DNA of 64,000 bases, taken from NCBI GenBank assembly GCA_023079485.1, contig CM041097.1, forward strand, positions 14,293,561 through 14,357,560, given 5' to 3'. Positions 35,490 to 46,400 of the stretch are shown in pieces (position 1 is the first letter of the stretch; every line of letters begins with the position of its first letter). This stretch comes from Archilochus colubris. Taxonomy: Eukaryota; Chordata; Aves; Apodiformes; Trochilidae. The notes under the pieces are model-generated. The model ran no database searches. It worked only from the letters and a program-made list of their open reading frames with translations, and was not told the DNA's origin. A program made the position numbers and the translations under genes.

Positions 35490-38375
35490 CAAACCATGTT
35501 TGAATGCACCTGAAACTTTCTGACTGTCTTGGAATAAAAAGCTCTGATTCACTGTAAACAATTTAATGATTTTCTTCTGTTAAAACTTTAGGTCAGATTT
35601 GAAAAGGAAAAAAAGCTGTTCTTCCAAATGAAGAGGCCAATAGCAGCTTGAAAATGCTTTACATTGCCAAAAATTTTGCATCTTTAAGATTGACAAAATG
35701 CCACATTCCCTGCTATTTTATTTTCCTCTACTTCTTTTCAACTGGAAGTTTCACATTTATAATTGTGTCTCTCTGAATTGCACCTTCTGCAGAGATTTAA
35801 ATAGTAATTTCAACATGTTTTGCTACATGCAGAATGCTAAAATGCTGCTGAAACTGATAAGGAAACAGAAATTATTTCCATGTTTCACTCCCAATCAACA
35901 AACTTTCCATAGGCAGGGAAGGTATCTCAGTGGTTTTTGCTTCCTGGCCTTTATTGCATCAAAAGAATCCACCACAGGTGGATGCTGCTTCTTAATGAGC
36001 ATAATGGACTTTCCAAACATTGAATCATTGACTCAAGTGAGAAAAAAAATGAGGCTAGAAGTAAATGATATGTTGTCTCTAGGAGAACATGCAGTCTTTG
36101 CTTTAAGAATTGGGATAAAATTTGGGCTAAGTTTACTTATTTCTAGAAACTTACTTCGGTTTTGAACTAATGTTGGGATTAAAAACCTTGAAGTTTTTAC
36201 TATGTTTCGTTTCCAAAACTTGAAGGCAGTGTTAATAATTTATGACAGTGAACAAGCACAGGATATGAAAGCACTTCCCCAGGTCATAGCTTGAAAATCA
36301 CTGTCTTTAAATGCACTCCTGCTCATGATGTTGCATCAAAGCTAAGGAATCATCCTTATCCTTCTCTGGAATACTGAAATATTTAATAAATCCCTTACAT
36401 GATATTGTATAGAAAATGAATCATCAGTGCATAGGCTGGCTGCTGGCTATTTACACACCATTTTCTTGTTGTTCTGGCTTTTATTAACTATTATAAATTC
36501 AATTCTTCACATCCAGCCCTAGAGAAGATCTTCCAGGGCAGCTGGGGCTTGCTCTCAGATGTAAATACTCTTCAAGAGGTTCTGCAGCATGCTGAAACTG
36601 AAAAAATCAATATGTATTCTAATAGACAGGAACAAATCGGGTCCTAAAGTGTAAATAGGGCTGTGTGAAATACAATAAAGTAAATTTAACTAGTGAACTG
36701 TATTAACTGCAGTGATTATTCTGCATTTGTGGAGGATAATTTATGTAATGATTGTCAGTGCTGTTGGACTTTCTTCCATAGATCTTGAAGGTCATCAGTT
36801 GAGCTGGGACCTGAACGTTTCCAAAGGTAAAGAAAATCTTTTCAGTTAGATTAAACCTCCTTTTTACTTTCCACTCACCTCTATTGCACCGCCAGCATCT
36901 GGAAACAAGGTGGGATGGTGTCTTGTGGCACTGAAAGCAGGGCTGGCAGCACACAGCATTCACACAGTCCCTCAGGCCTGCAGCACTGTCACAGTGTGAG
37001 AGATACAGCTCCTGGATCCTCTAATCATTTCTAATTTATAAATCTGACAGCATTTTAGGCATGGTCATTATTAGAGTAATTAAAATCCAGTGTGACCAAT
37101 GGTGTTTGGTTGATTTTGATATTAAGGATGCTCAACAAAGCTGTTTCCATTGCCAGCTCTCTTAGTACCATCCTGGCACCCAGTCCAGTTGAGTTTCAGT
37201 AGTTTCCACTTTTTGCATATTCTGTTGTTCAGACTCACTGTATTTAGCTGTGTTTTCATATGAGGGATGAAATTGGCCTGACCCAAAAAGGTAAAGGATA
37301 ACCACAAGTGTTATTTAATCATAAGGATAATCATAAGAGTAATCTAGGGAAAAAACTTATATGAATATGGTCTAACAATGATGTCTGTCCCTTTTATTTC
37401 ACCATAGCACTGCCAGGCAAGGTGATATCTGACCCAGGGAATTTGACATCTAAGTTCACAAACCAAGAAGCCCTACAAGATCCTCAATATTCCAAGGAGA
37501 GCAAACAGCATTGTGGGGAGGCTTCTGCAGATAACTGAAGGATCTTGGCAGAAGTAAGATGCTTTAATAACAGATGGTAAGGAAAAGGATTAGCCAGTTC
37601 TCTTTCCATCATTCTCCAGTGCAGAAGATCCCTCCACATCACATCCTGCACTGTCATCTCAGATCTATTCTTAAATACCCGTTGCAGTGTGTGTGCTCTG
37701 CTTCCTTCCTCAGGAGACAGTCTCTGGGATTAAGGTTTTGACTTCCACGCTGATGTGTCTGGCTGAGCCATCCCACCTCTGTGGGGTTCACAAGGTGGAA
37801 ATGCTTAACTTCCCTCCCAGTGCAGCCAAAGGTCCAATTCAAACCAGCACAGAAATGCAGGGATACAGAAATGCAGTTGCTTTGTATCAAACTCTACATC
37901 TACTTCTCCTGCTTCTTCGCAGGACCAAGGTGCTCTGTAAAGTCAGATGTTCTGGGGCACTGGGACTCTCTACTCTTTATCAGCACTTACTAAAAACAAA
38001 CACTAAGGAGAAGGGTGATAACAGAAGAATGACAGCAGTAATCTTCCTCTGGGCACAAGCTCCAAGCTGCAGCGTGACCCTCTATGGCTCCATGTGATAA
38101 ACTGAGATGGAAAAAGCTAAAACCCTGTGTTTGAAAACATTCTTGTAACTGCAAAACATGGTGTCCATCATGTTAATAAACAAGTGAGAGCAAGGGAGAG
38201 AATCCCTCCTGGCACTGGGTACAGGGGCCAGGATCTGTGTCAGAACACCCAAGGATTCTCCCTCTGCTCTACATGAAGATTTCCTGACCGCTCAAGCTTT
38301 TATTAAGATATTTTGATCTTCAAATGACCAAGGGATGTTGACAATGACCTGAAACTGGCTCATGGTCTGTTAAGA

Positions 38376-38525
38376 CCCAGCACTGCCGAGAGGGATAGAA
38401 AGGGCTGCGAGGAGCTGCCCCACCTTCTGCTGGTGCTCTCAGGTGAGGGCAATCAGTGAGGTGATAAGGGGGCCACGCCCAGCACTGCCCAGAGGGATAG
38501 AAAGGGCTGCAAGGAGCAACAGCGA
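38376..38525 (+). promoter_or_regulatory. CR1 5' region with 102-bp duplicated unit
   Basis: The block CCCAGCACTGCC-AGAGGG followed by ATAGAAAGGGCTGC-AGGAGC occurs at 38376 and again at 38478, so the unit length is 102 bp. The second copy runs on into the rest of the 5' region. LINE internal promoters lie in the 5' UTR and are often built of such monomers, so this is probably the element's promoter. That role is inferred; no promoter motif is identified. Confidence 0.6.
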
Positions 38526-38690
38526 CCTGAAGTAGGGTGTACAAGAGCAGGCAAACAGGAACGGGGCATGGCAGTTAGCAAGGCAGTTCACGCAGGTAGG
38601 GTATGCAGGAGGAGCACAGCCACCTCCCACCTCTCTTGAAGGAGCAATGGTTCCAAAAAAGCAAAACCTGGTGCTGTTAAGACACAGGGT

Positions 38691-38966
38691 GTGTGCACAC
38701 AGATGGAACTCCTTAAGACTGACAGCAAGAGGGACGTAGCTGTTCAGGCCTCTGGCTGTGTAGAGTGTCTGAGCCTCGTGTTAGCACCAGAGGACGGTGT
38801 GAGTGGGGTCTGTGTGCAATGCGAGCAAGTGAATGACTTGCTATGCTTGGTGGCAGAGCTAAAGGAGGAGGTAGAGAGACTAAGAAGTATTAGGGACAGT
38901 GAAAGGGAAATTGACTGGTGGAGTCATACCCTTTCTAACCCAAAGAAGTCCAGAAGGGGACAGTGA
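38691..38966 (+). pseudogene. CR1 ORF1, N-terminal part (Cys pairs and coiled coil)
   Basis: ORF1 of CR1 encodes the RNA-binding/accessory protein of the element. This frame of 91 codons shows a GCVECLSL block, a second pair in GVCVQC, then EQVNDLLCLVAELKEEVERLRSIRD, a leucine-spaced acidic/basic helix typical of a coiled coil. The same C-x-x-C plus helix arrangement is recognisable in the 23-kb copy (CVPCDTVNALLGMVAE). The frame ends at 38966 where the next ORF1 frame begins, so a frameshift near 38960 splits the original ORF1. The ATG at 38691 is only the first in frame; the true start may lie upstream. Confidence 0.82.
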
Positions 38967-39691
38967 AGCCCTGCCCCTCCTGCCATCAGGCAGTTGGAGC
39001 AAGCCAGGTGGTTGGGAGGGAATGGAAACAGGTCCCTCATTGGAGAGGCAAAAGAATCCCCTCCCAATCCCCACCATCTCCCCAGGTGCCCTTAGAGAAC
39101 AGATTTGAGGCCCTGGACTCAGAGAATCAGGCAGAGGACAGACAAGAGAAAGATCTGTCTGGAAGGTCTTCTGTTCGCCCCCCGTCTACCAGACAGGTTA
39201 CAACTACAGCTACAAAGAAAAAAAGAAGGGTAGTTGTAGTTGGTGACTCCCTTCTGAGGGGAACTGAGGGCTATATATGTCGACCGGACCCATCCCACAG
39301 GGAGGTCTGCTGCCTCCCCGGGGCCCGGGTGAGGGATATTAGTAGGAGACTCCCCCAGCTAATTCAGCCCTCTGATTATTATCCACTGTTGGTAGTCCAG
39401 GCTGGCAATGATGACATTAATGGAAGAAGTACTAAGACAATTAAAAAGGACTTCAAGGCACTGGGTCACTTAGTTGATGGGTCAAGAGCACAGGTGGTGT
39501 TCGCCTCAATTCCTGCAGTAGCAGAGATGAATGAGGAGAGGAGTAGGAAAACCTATCATATCAGTAGGTGGCTAAGGAATTGGTGCCACCAGTGGAACTT
39601 TGGGTTTTTTGAGCATGGGCCAAATTTTATCAAATCTAGACTCTTCAACCAGATGGGCTTCATCTGTCTAGCAAGGGCAAAAGGACTCTAG
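38963..39691 (+). pseudogene. CR1 ORF1, SGNH esterase-like part
   Basis: This frame of about 242 codons carries the C-terminal domain of CR1 ORF1. A lysine-rich linker (TKKKRR) leads into VVVVGDSLLRG, block I of SGNH/GDSL hydrolases with the nucleophile Ser. A later VVQAGNDDI resembles the Gly/Asn block that forms the oxyanion hole. A GSRAQVVFASIPAV strand follows. A His that could serve as catalytic base is not certain: the C-terminal region has FFEHGPNF, but I cannot assign it. CR1-family ORF1 proteins are known to contain an esterase-like domain of unclear role. The frame is open but separated from the N-terminal part by a frameshift, so the copy is a pseudogene. Confidence 0.85.
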
Positions 39692-39734
39692 CCTGTAAGT
39701 TGGCGGGGCTGATAAGGAGGGCTTTAAACTAGGT

Positions 39735-40490
39735 TTGAAGGGGGGTGGGGTCGAAACTGGGCTCTCCAGAAAGGAGCCCAAGGGTGGACAGCCCAAGTTA
39801 AGAGCCAAATCAGCAGCCCAGCTGAAGTGCATGTACACCAATGCACGCAGCATGGGCAACAAACAGGAGGAGATGGAAGTCATTGTGCAGCAGGAAAGCT
39901 ATGATGTAGTCGCTATCATGGAAATGTGGTGGGATGACTTCCATGACTGGAGTGCTGCCATGGGTGGCTACAGGCTCTTCAGAAGGTACAGGTAGAGTAG
40001 GAGAGGTGGAGGGGTAGCTCTGTATGTTAGAGAGTCTCTTGACTCTGTAGAAGTTGAAGTCATTAACGATAAGGTTGAGTGCCTGTGGATCAGAATCGGG
40101 GGGAAGGCCAACAAGGCTGATATCCTGGTGGGAATCTGTTACAGACCACCCAGTCAGGATGATGAGGGTGATGAATTATTCTACAAGCAGCTGGCGGATG
40201 TTTCAAAATCATCAGCCCTTGTTCTCGTGGGTGACTTTAACCTGCTGGACGTCTGCTGGGAGCGCCATACAGCAGAGAGGAGGAAGTCTAGGAAATTCAT
40301 AGAGTGTGTAGAGGATAACTTCCTGCTCCAGCTGGTAAATGAGCCTACTGGGGATGGAGCCCCACTAGACCTCCTGTTCACAAACAGAGAGGGGCTTGTG
40401 GGAGATGTGGTGGTTGGTGGATGTCTGGGACACAGTGATCACGAAATAATAGTTTTCAATACTCAGGGATGCAAGGAGGGCCGTCAATAA
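39735..40490 (+). pseudogene. CR1 ORF2 endonuclease domain
   Basis: Endonuclease (exonuclease-endonuclease-phosphatase fold) of the CR1 ORF2 polyprotein, which nicks the target site. Motifs occur in order: YTNARSMGNKQEEME (metal-site Asn), AIMEMWWDD (catalytic Glu), GICYRPPSQDDEG, LVGDFNLLDVCW (catalytic Asp and Asn), APLDLLFTNREG, and GHSDHEIIVF (final catalytic His). All expected active-site residues appear present. The frame is interrupted by a single TAG at 39993-39995 and ends at 40488-40490, where an apparent frameshift leads into the linker. It follows ORF1 by about 45 bp. The element lacks its polymerase, so it is not autonomous. Confidence 0.92.
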
Positions 40491-40500
40491 AACCTCTACG

Positions 40501-40920
40501 TTGGACTTCCAGAGGGCAGATTTTGGCCTATTCAGAAGACTGATTCAGAGTGTACCCTGGGAAACAGCCCTTGAAAACAAAGGGGACCAGGAGGGATGGA
40601 CGTACTTCAAGGAGCAAGTTTTGAAAGCACAGGAGCAGGCTGTCCCAGTGTGCCGAAAGGCGAGCTGGCAGGGAAGACGACCGGTCTGGCTGAACAGGGA
40701 GATTTTGAAATAAATTAGGGTAAAGAAGAGAGCCTACTGATTATGGAAAAAAGGGCTAACTACTCAAGAATAATTTAGGAATATAGTTAGGTTGTGTAGA
40801 AAGAAAATTAGAGAGACAAAGGCACAACTTGAACTGAATCTCGCCACCTCTGTGAAGGATAACAAAAAGTCCTTCTACAGATACATCAGTAGCAAAAAGA
40901 GACAGGTCCTGGAAGAAAAT
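40501..40920 (+). pseudogene. CR1 ORF2 linker between endonuclease and reverse transcriptase
   Basis: Continuation of ORF2 after a shift of frame. One stretch (40501-40713) contains DFQRADFGLFRRLI, TYFKEQVLKAQEQAVPVCRK and RPVWLNREIL, which is typical of the CR1 region between the two catalytic domains. After stops, another frame (from 40792) has KKIRETKAQ and [11 protein letters not shown], the last CR1 block before the polymerase. Sequence after about 40920 is unrelated. No reverse transcriptase motif is present. Confidence 0.85.
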
Positions 40921-42674
40921 AGTCTCTTTGTAATTTGCAGCACACTCTCTTGGCTCTTGCAAGTCTCTGACAGGTTTACAAGACAGTCTACAGTATTATA
41001 CATCTTAAAATACTGACCATTAAAAATCACATTAATATACAGATAATAAAATAGGGAATGACTGTGGCAACTAATAACACATAGGAGAGACTTCTGTCCT
41101 CCCAGTCCCACCCAGCTGGCCAAAGAAGCAGAGTTGAGCCTAAAGTCATTAGGACTGATAGCAGCCTGTGTCCAAAGTGAGTGATTTGAACAGCATGCTC
41201 TGTTATACCAGAGCTAATTCTGCATCCAAGTGTTTGAGTAAATCCTAGAGTCTTGTCCCAGCAGTGATTGAAGGAAAGTTTTTACACAGCTCTTTATATT
41301 CATATTATGAACCTTGAAAGGAAATGTACCAGTCTTGAGCTGGAATAGACTTAATAATGCCCTTTTTCTGGTGAAAAATAGCCCATCTATTGCTGTGAAT
41401 GGTTATGAAGCCTTTTCTGAGCAAAGGAAGGTGATGGAGGTGCTGCTGCTCCACAGCTCTGCTGGGGAGGTGGCCACAGGCAGTAAGCAAAGACTGGGAT
41501 GTGGGAGCTGTGAAATCCCACTGAGAAAAGCAGATTTTAAAAATAAGCAATCAATCAGACTGGTTTTCTTTTTTAATGACTCCATGATTCACCCAAGATA
41601 AAGCATTTCAGCTTTGAATGGCTTCACTCCTGGGAGTAACTTTGTTTGGAACCCATTGTTTTGAATGAAAATGGGAAATGCATCTAAAACCAGTTCTACT
41701 GAGACTGGATCCACAGTGTCTAACTTACTTCATATAATATTTTCCCCTGTTTCTCCTTCTCCTCAGTTACTCATACAGATGTCCTCAGTTACTCATAGCT
41801 CCTTGCCAGAGGAAGTAGGCTTTTGAGTCTTGATTGACCTTTTAAAATGCTGACCACCACCACCTCTCCCTGCTTTGACTGGGAAATGTGGAGCTTCAGT
41901 ATCTCCCAGTCTGGTGTCACACTAAGAAACTGGTGTTACAAATTGCAACCAGGGAAGTTTCACTGTGGCTTTTCTCTCACAACTCTAAGACGTACAAGAG
42001 GGACCAGAAGGAATGAAGGTACAAGATGCCAAATAATAAAAAGCTACAATCCATGTGGGAATGGTGTGTGTAAATCCCAAAAGCAAGCTCTGGGAAGATA
42101 CATTTGATTTCCAGCTTTCTCCCAGACCCAGTACATCACACTGGGCAAAACTCTTGGTGAGCCTGTGTCTCCCTTCTCTAGCTAGAAGCAAAGAGTTCCC
42201 ATGCATGACTCAGCTTCCCTTTGACCAGGTATGAAATTTCCCATGAGAGGAATGGGGCAAAAGATTTTAGACTGATTTCTGCACAAAACTCTGATGAGGA
42301 GAAAGCCAGTAAGGAAAGGCAATACCATTCCTGGAGCAGCTGCTCCATGCTTTCAGCCTTGCAACCCTTTCTTCTGAGCTGAAGATCTAGCTCTGAAGAC
42401 AAACTGGACCCAGTACAGGAAGAACATGGGAATAAAGGCTCATTTAAGGTAGGTTTTGTTCCTACCTACCTTTGTTCTCTTTGCAGTGCTCAGCCCACAC
42501 AGCTCTACCTTGGTAAGATCTCAGAGCTGAAAAAGTGCTTCTGTTGTCCTTTCTTCCAGCAAATAGAGATGATATAAACCAAGCTGTTATCACTTGCACA
42601 GGCCTTATTCTGCTTTCCTCCTTAGACCACTGGGGTTAAAACAGTGGAGACACAGGTTCTTCACCCTTGCTTAT
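40921..42674. other. gene-free unique sequence
   Basis: No gene recognised. A 22-bp tandem duplication of CCTCAGTTACTCATA lies at 41761-41797. Open frames are short and motif-free. No CR1 3' half is found here, so the truncation at 40920 is not explained by a nearby insertion that pushed the rest downstream. Confidence 0.55.
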
Positions 42675-42679
42675 CATGG
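42675..42679 (+). repeat. target site duplication, left copy (CATGG)
   Basis: CATGG immediately before the LTR's first TG, matched by CATGG at 43438-43442 directly after its last CA. Confidence 0.9.
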
Positions 42680-42983
42680 TGTCCTGGTTTGGACCAGGAT
42701 AAAGGTGGTTTTCTGTTTCTGTATTTTTGCTTTTAGCTAAGTCCCTTGTAAGTAGCTGCACTTGTGAAACTAACAGCAAGTTTCTCAGTGTCTGTTTCTA
42801 GGATTGATAACACTTGATGTTTATAGTTACTGCTAGAGACTGGTATGCAGGCCAAGGACACTCAGCTCTGAGGAAAACATTTTACCGTCCAGGAGGATAC
42901 AGAGGTCCCACCTGAGCCCTCCTTTGGGGAGGAACAGACAAGATAGATGCCAGAATTGACCAAACAGAGTATTCCATCCCATA

Positions 42984-43017
42984 TACGTCACACAGTATAA
43001 ATTTGAGGCACCACGTG
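42984..43017 (+). promoter_or_regulatory. LTR core promoter (CRE-like site, TATA box, E-box)
   Basis: TACGTCA, then TATAAATT ten bases or so later, then CACGTG, within 34 bp of the LTR. The arrangement fits a U3/R promoter. Transcription would start about 25-30 bp after the TATA box, near 43025-43030; whether it is active is unknown. Confidence 0.6.
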
Positions 43018-43333
43018 GGCCAAGCCAGATCTTTTCCTGCTTCCCTTCCTCCCGGCATCCTGGAAGGATCCGGTTCGTTCGTCTGCCTGTGCTCCTGATC
43101 CGTGCCAGCCCATATCTGTGTGTTCCTGCCTCCGTTCCCGACTGCTGCCACTCCAGAGTCCAGCCTGGACTTTCCCAGGGCTGCCCTACAGCCTCGGTGG
43201 TGACGTGAGAGTTATTGGGGGAAGGGGGAGGAATGTGGTTTCCATTTTCCTGTATATTTGTATATATTTAGTAATTTTTCCTATTTACATTACTGTTTCA
43301 TTAAAGTTGTGTAGTTTAGTTTCCAACCCATAG

Positions 43334-43381
43334 TCTCTCTCCCTTATTCTCTCTCCTTTCTTCATCGAGGGGAGAGAGAGA
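43334..43381 (+). other. pyrimidine/purine inverted repeat in the LTR 3' part
   Basis: TCTCTCTCCC (43334-43343) and a second TCTCTCC run face GGGGAGAGAGAGA (43369-43381), so the RNA could fold into a stem with a 25-base loop or a shorter alternative. It lies downstream of the putative ATTAAA signal. Its role is unknown. Confidence 0.6.
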
Positions 43382-43437
43382 TTAAAGAGAGCGTCTGTTA
43401 TTCGGTTTAATTGCCGGGTCAGTGTTAAACCGTGACA

Positions 43438-43442
43438 CATGG
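43438..43442 (+). repeat. target site duplication, right copy (CATGG)
   Basis: CATGG directly after the terminal CA of the LTR; it matches 42675-42679. Confidence 0.9.
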
Positions 43443-46400
43443 TAAGCAGATAAAGGAGTAAACAATGAGCTAAACCCCAGTAGATGCTGAAGCCCCTTGT
43501 CTGGATCTGTTGTACTAAGATCCAAGGAGTCAGGAGCCTCTTGGGCTGATCTCTTTGACAAGTGCTATGGTCTCACACCATTTCATCTTCCCTTTTTAAA
43601 TCATCTCCCAGGTTTCCACCCACAGGAATCTCACCCTGAGATAATGGAGGAAATGCAGAGTTTTGCAGAGGAACACGGATGCACTAAATGACCCCTGCCA
43701 ATAGCAGGCTAGTTCACTGCCAGCTCCAGATGGGTTTTTTAATCAAGCAGACAATATTGATGGCCTCTGCTCAAGCTCTTTCACTAATTGCCTTCCAACA
43801 TGAACTCAGCAAAAGGTATGATAAATCTGAATTTCCACCAAACATAAGGGTGGGATGATGATCTATTTTGAATGTGTATAGGCAGAAGGCAGCAAACAGG
43901 GAATCTTGACACTTAAGTATTTCTTTTGAAGATGTTTTTGCTGACTTCTCTGGATATTGAAATGCATAATTTATCACCCTGTTTTTTACCTCATTTAAAA
44001 GAAGCTGCCAAGCCCCCACGTCCTTACTCACAGTTTAAGGTGTTCTTTAACACTTCCAGATGAGCTGTATTAAGTATTCAATTCTCTCTTCTCATTTCCA
44101 TTATGTTTACTAAGCAGTTAGTGTTATTAGGTTGTTGCTGTTTCTTATAGTACAAAATATACCATGCAAGTTCTCAGATCTTAAGCACTCATCTGCAGAA
44201 ATATCTGATCAATTTCAGGTTCAGGAATTTGTGTTTAAATTGGTATTTAAGAGGCATTATTAGCATAAGTACAGTTATAGCTCTAAACTGATTAAATCTA
44301 TTCAAGCATTGAAGAAGACTTGAGACCTGCCAGAAGACCTTTTCCAATTTACCTGCCATTTTTAATAGAAAATATCCATTAAACATATGGATGAAAAGGA
44401 GATACTTTAGCTGACATGTTCACTTGTTAGCCCTACTCTCTTCTCTGTATGTGGTGAAGATGACAGTGTTTTCAATTATACACTTAATTCCATGCTCCTG
44501 AGTGTTAACACTACCCAATCTGTCCTTGGAGAATTTCTGAGCTTGAGCTGTGTTGCCAGTTTGAATGAACAAAGCCAGCTCTCTTTTTTTAAACCCATTT
44601 ATTTCTGTTCATTATTATTTCCACTCAGGGGCCCTTTCATGCCTTCTCTCCATTGCCTTCAACTTCTTCAGCCTTCCCAGGAAGGAGCAAGGAAAGCCCT
44701 TTTCTCTCAGCAGCCATGTTCCATTGTGTGATTTCAAAGCTAAAACTCTGGAAGAGATGAAGGGCTGGAGGGATGCTGAGGGTTTGGAGACATGGCACAG
44801 AAAAAGGTGCACGTGTTGGCCATGGCCACTCACCCCAGTCTGAGCAAGCACCATGATGGGGAGCTGGTTGCAAAGAGGGTGAAGATGGGCACTGCTGAGA
44901 CCCAGTTGCAGAGGGGGAGCCACCCCAGCTTTAGATGTATCTGAAGCCTGTCCTCCAGGCTCAGAAACAACACTGACCACAACCAGGCTTGAGGAGGGCT
45001 GTGGGGAGGTGCCAGCTCTGCCTCAGAACAGAGGGGACTTCCTACAACAAGGCCACCTGGGGCTGTGCAGGGACTGTCAGCTGCTGATGCTGGAACATCA
45101 GCCCTCTCCCACCAGTCTCCTAAAATGAGCAAAAGGAGGCTGAGTGGATGCTCTGGCAGTGTCTGCCACCTCTAAGCATTCAGTAGTCCACTGTCCAGCT
45201 GTGTCTGCTTGTGATACCCCTCCCCAAGTGCTTGAACTCATCCTGAGCATCCCCCTTTACAACCCCCCTTGTGCTCTGGGTGTCTAAGGCAATTTGCCCA
45301 GCTGCCTGGCTGGGGCCTGGCTGCTTAAATACATTAAGGGACAGTAATTTCCTGTTGAGACAGCCAACAATCTCCCTCATTTCAAATTTTCTGTCTAATT
45401 TAATTTTCTGTTTAAATTAATGTTGTTTCCTCTGTGCTTGTCTCAGAGTGATCTCTCTCCCTTAGAGGCTCTCTGGGATTTCTGCCTCAAGCAGGCTGAA
45501 GGCAACTCTGCAGCTTTTAATGTCCTTAGACACCAGGTCCCTGGGCACCACTGCCAGCAGGAGAGTGGGGAGGTGATGGATCCCTCCCTCCCTCTCTTTC
45601 CTGCTGGACTAGGAGAACCAGGGCATCAAGCCTTTGGCTTTTGCTGTGCAAGGGGAGGTATATGTTTGACATGGACCTCAGACATACTCCTATAGGTACA
45701 TTTCCCAGAGGTTCCCAAGTGCCACATGGAGAGGCAGTGGGACAGACACTTTCCAACTCATGTTGATTCATGTTGGTGACTGCTTCAAGGCACATGTCTG
45801 CACCATCAAACAAACTACCACTTTTTACCAAGCAGAGAGGAGAGCCTGGCTTCATACAGCTCACCTTCACTTCCTGACAATTTCTTGTTAAGGAAAATCT
45901 CACCATTAACCCATCTGTGTAAATATACTTTGAGATGTGTGACTACACTACAAGCAGTTCCAGGCAGGCACCAGGTGTTTTCATGGATGCTGTAATTTTC
46001 ATTATGTAGAAACCACGCAAACAGCTCTTAGAGGATGAGAAAGCAGAGCTAATAGGGCTTTCAAAGAGAGACAAATTATTGATATTACTGGAAGTCTCAG
46101 AGGTCATCCTTTCAATACATTTTATACTCCATGGCACAACTGAAAATACTGTGTCTCCTGCAATTATTTTCCATTTTAAGTTACTGGCAAAGCAAAGTGA
46201 GGAAAAACTGAATGCACAGAAGTGTGGAAGGGTTATGAAGTGCCATGCCACAGCTTCAGCTCTGTGCACAGAGGCGTAAGCTTTCCAGAAAAGAATTTAA
46301 GCATCTCTTTGTGCTTTAAGACCAACGGGTTTAGATGGAATGAATCACAGGGCCATATTCTGTTTTAAGCATGGTGATGCATCCATTGTAAGCTTTTCTG

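Larger units (their letters stand above)
29873..38375. other. gene-free unique sequence
   Basis: No recognised gene. The longest plus frame at 35698-36165 (155 codons) has no motif I know, and its composition is that of AT-rich non-coding DNA. An A-rich tract and a degraded palindromic repeat are listed separately. A homeodomain-like word patch (TCTAATTTATAAATC, GAGTAATTAAAATCC) lies at about 37020-37090. Confidence 0.5.
38376..40920 (+). mobile_element. CR1 LINE 5' half, 3'-truncated
   Basis: About 2.5 kb of a CR1 retrotransposon in sense orientation: a 5' region with a 102-bp duplicated unit (38376-38525), ORF1 in two frames (38691-38966 and 38963-39691), then the ORF2 endonuclease (39735-40490) and the linker towards the polymerase (40501-40920). 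Homology ends near 40920, right after FYRYISSKK, just before the reverse transcriptase domain. No polymerase, 3' UTR or ATTCTATG tail follows. LINE copies normally lose the 5' end, so a preserved 5' end with a missing 3' half implies a later deletion or rearrangement. A few frameshifts and stops show that it is dead but not ancient. Confidence 0.95.
42680..43437 (+). mobile_element. solo LTR of an endogenous retrovirus
   Basis: A complete 758-bp LTR that starts TGTCCTGGTTT and ends AAACCGTGACA; these ends are near-perfect inverted repeats of each other (9 of 11). A 5-bp target duplication, CATGG, flanks it exactly. Internally a CRE-like TACGTCA (42984-42990) precedes a TATAAATT box (42996-43003), then an E-box CACGTG (43012-43017) and a CpG-bearing stretch to about 43205. 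ATTAAA (43300-43305) may be the polyadenylation signal. No gag, pol, primer-binding site or second LTR is next to it, so it is a solo LTR left by recombination. The 5-bp duplication and TGTCCTGG start suggest an ERVL-like bird family, but the family name is inference. Sense orientation is judged from the TATA-to-ATTAAA order. Confidence 0.95.

Noticed and set aside
35698..36165. 155-codon plus frame
   Set aside because: Composition follows AT-rich non-coding DNA, with no motif or conserved block recognised.
41761..41797. 22-bp tandem duplication of CCTCAGTTACTCATA
   Set aside because: It is a single small replication-slippage event, with nothing to suggest function.
42882..43151. Minus-strand open frame of 89 codons
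   Set aside because: It lies wholly inside the solo LTR, antisense, and is a by-product of its GC-rich section.
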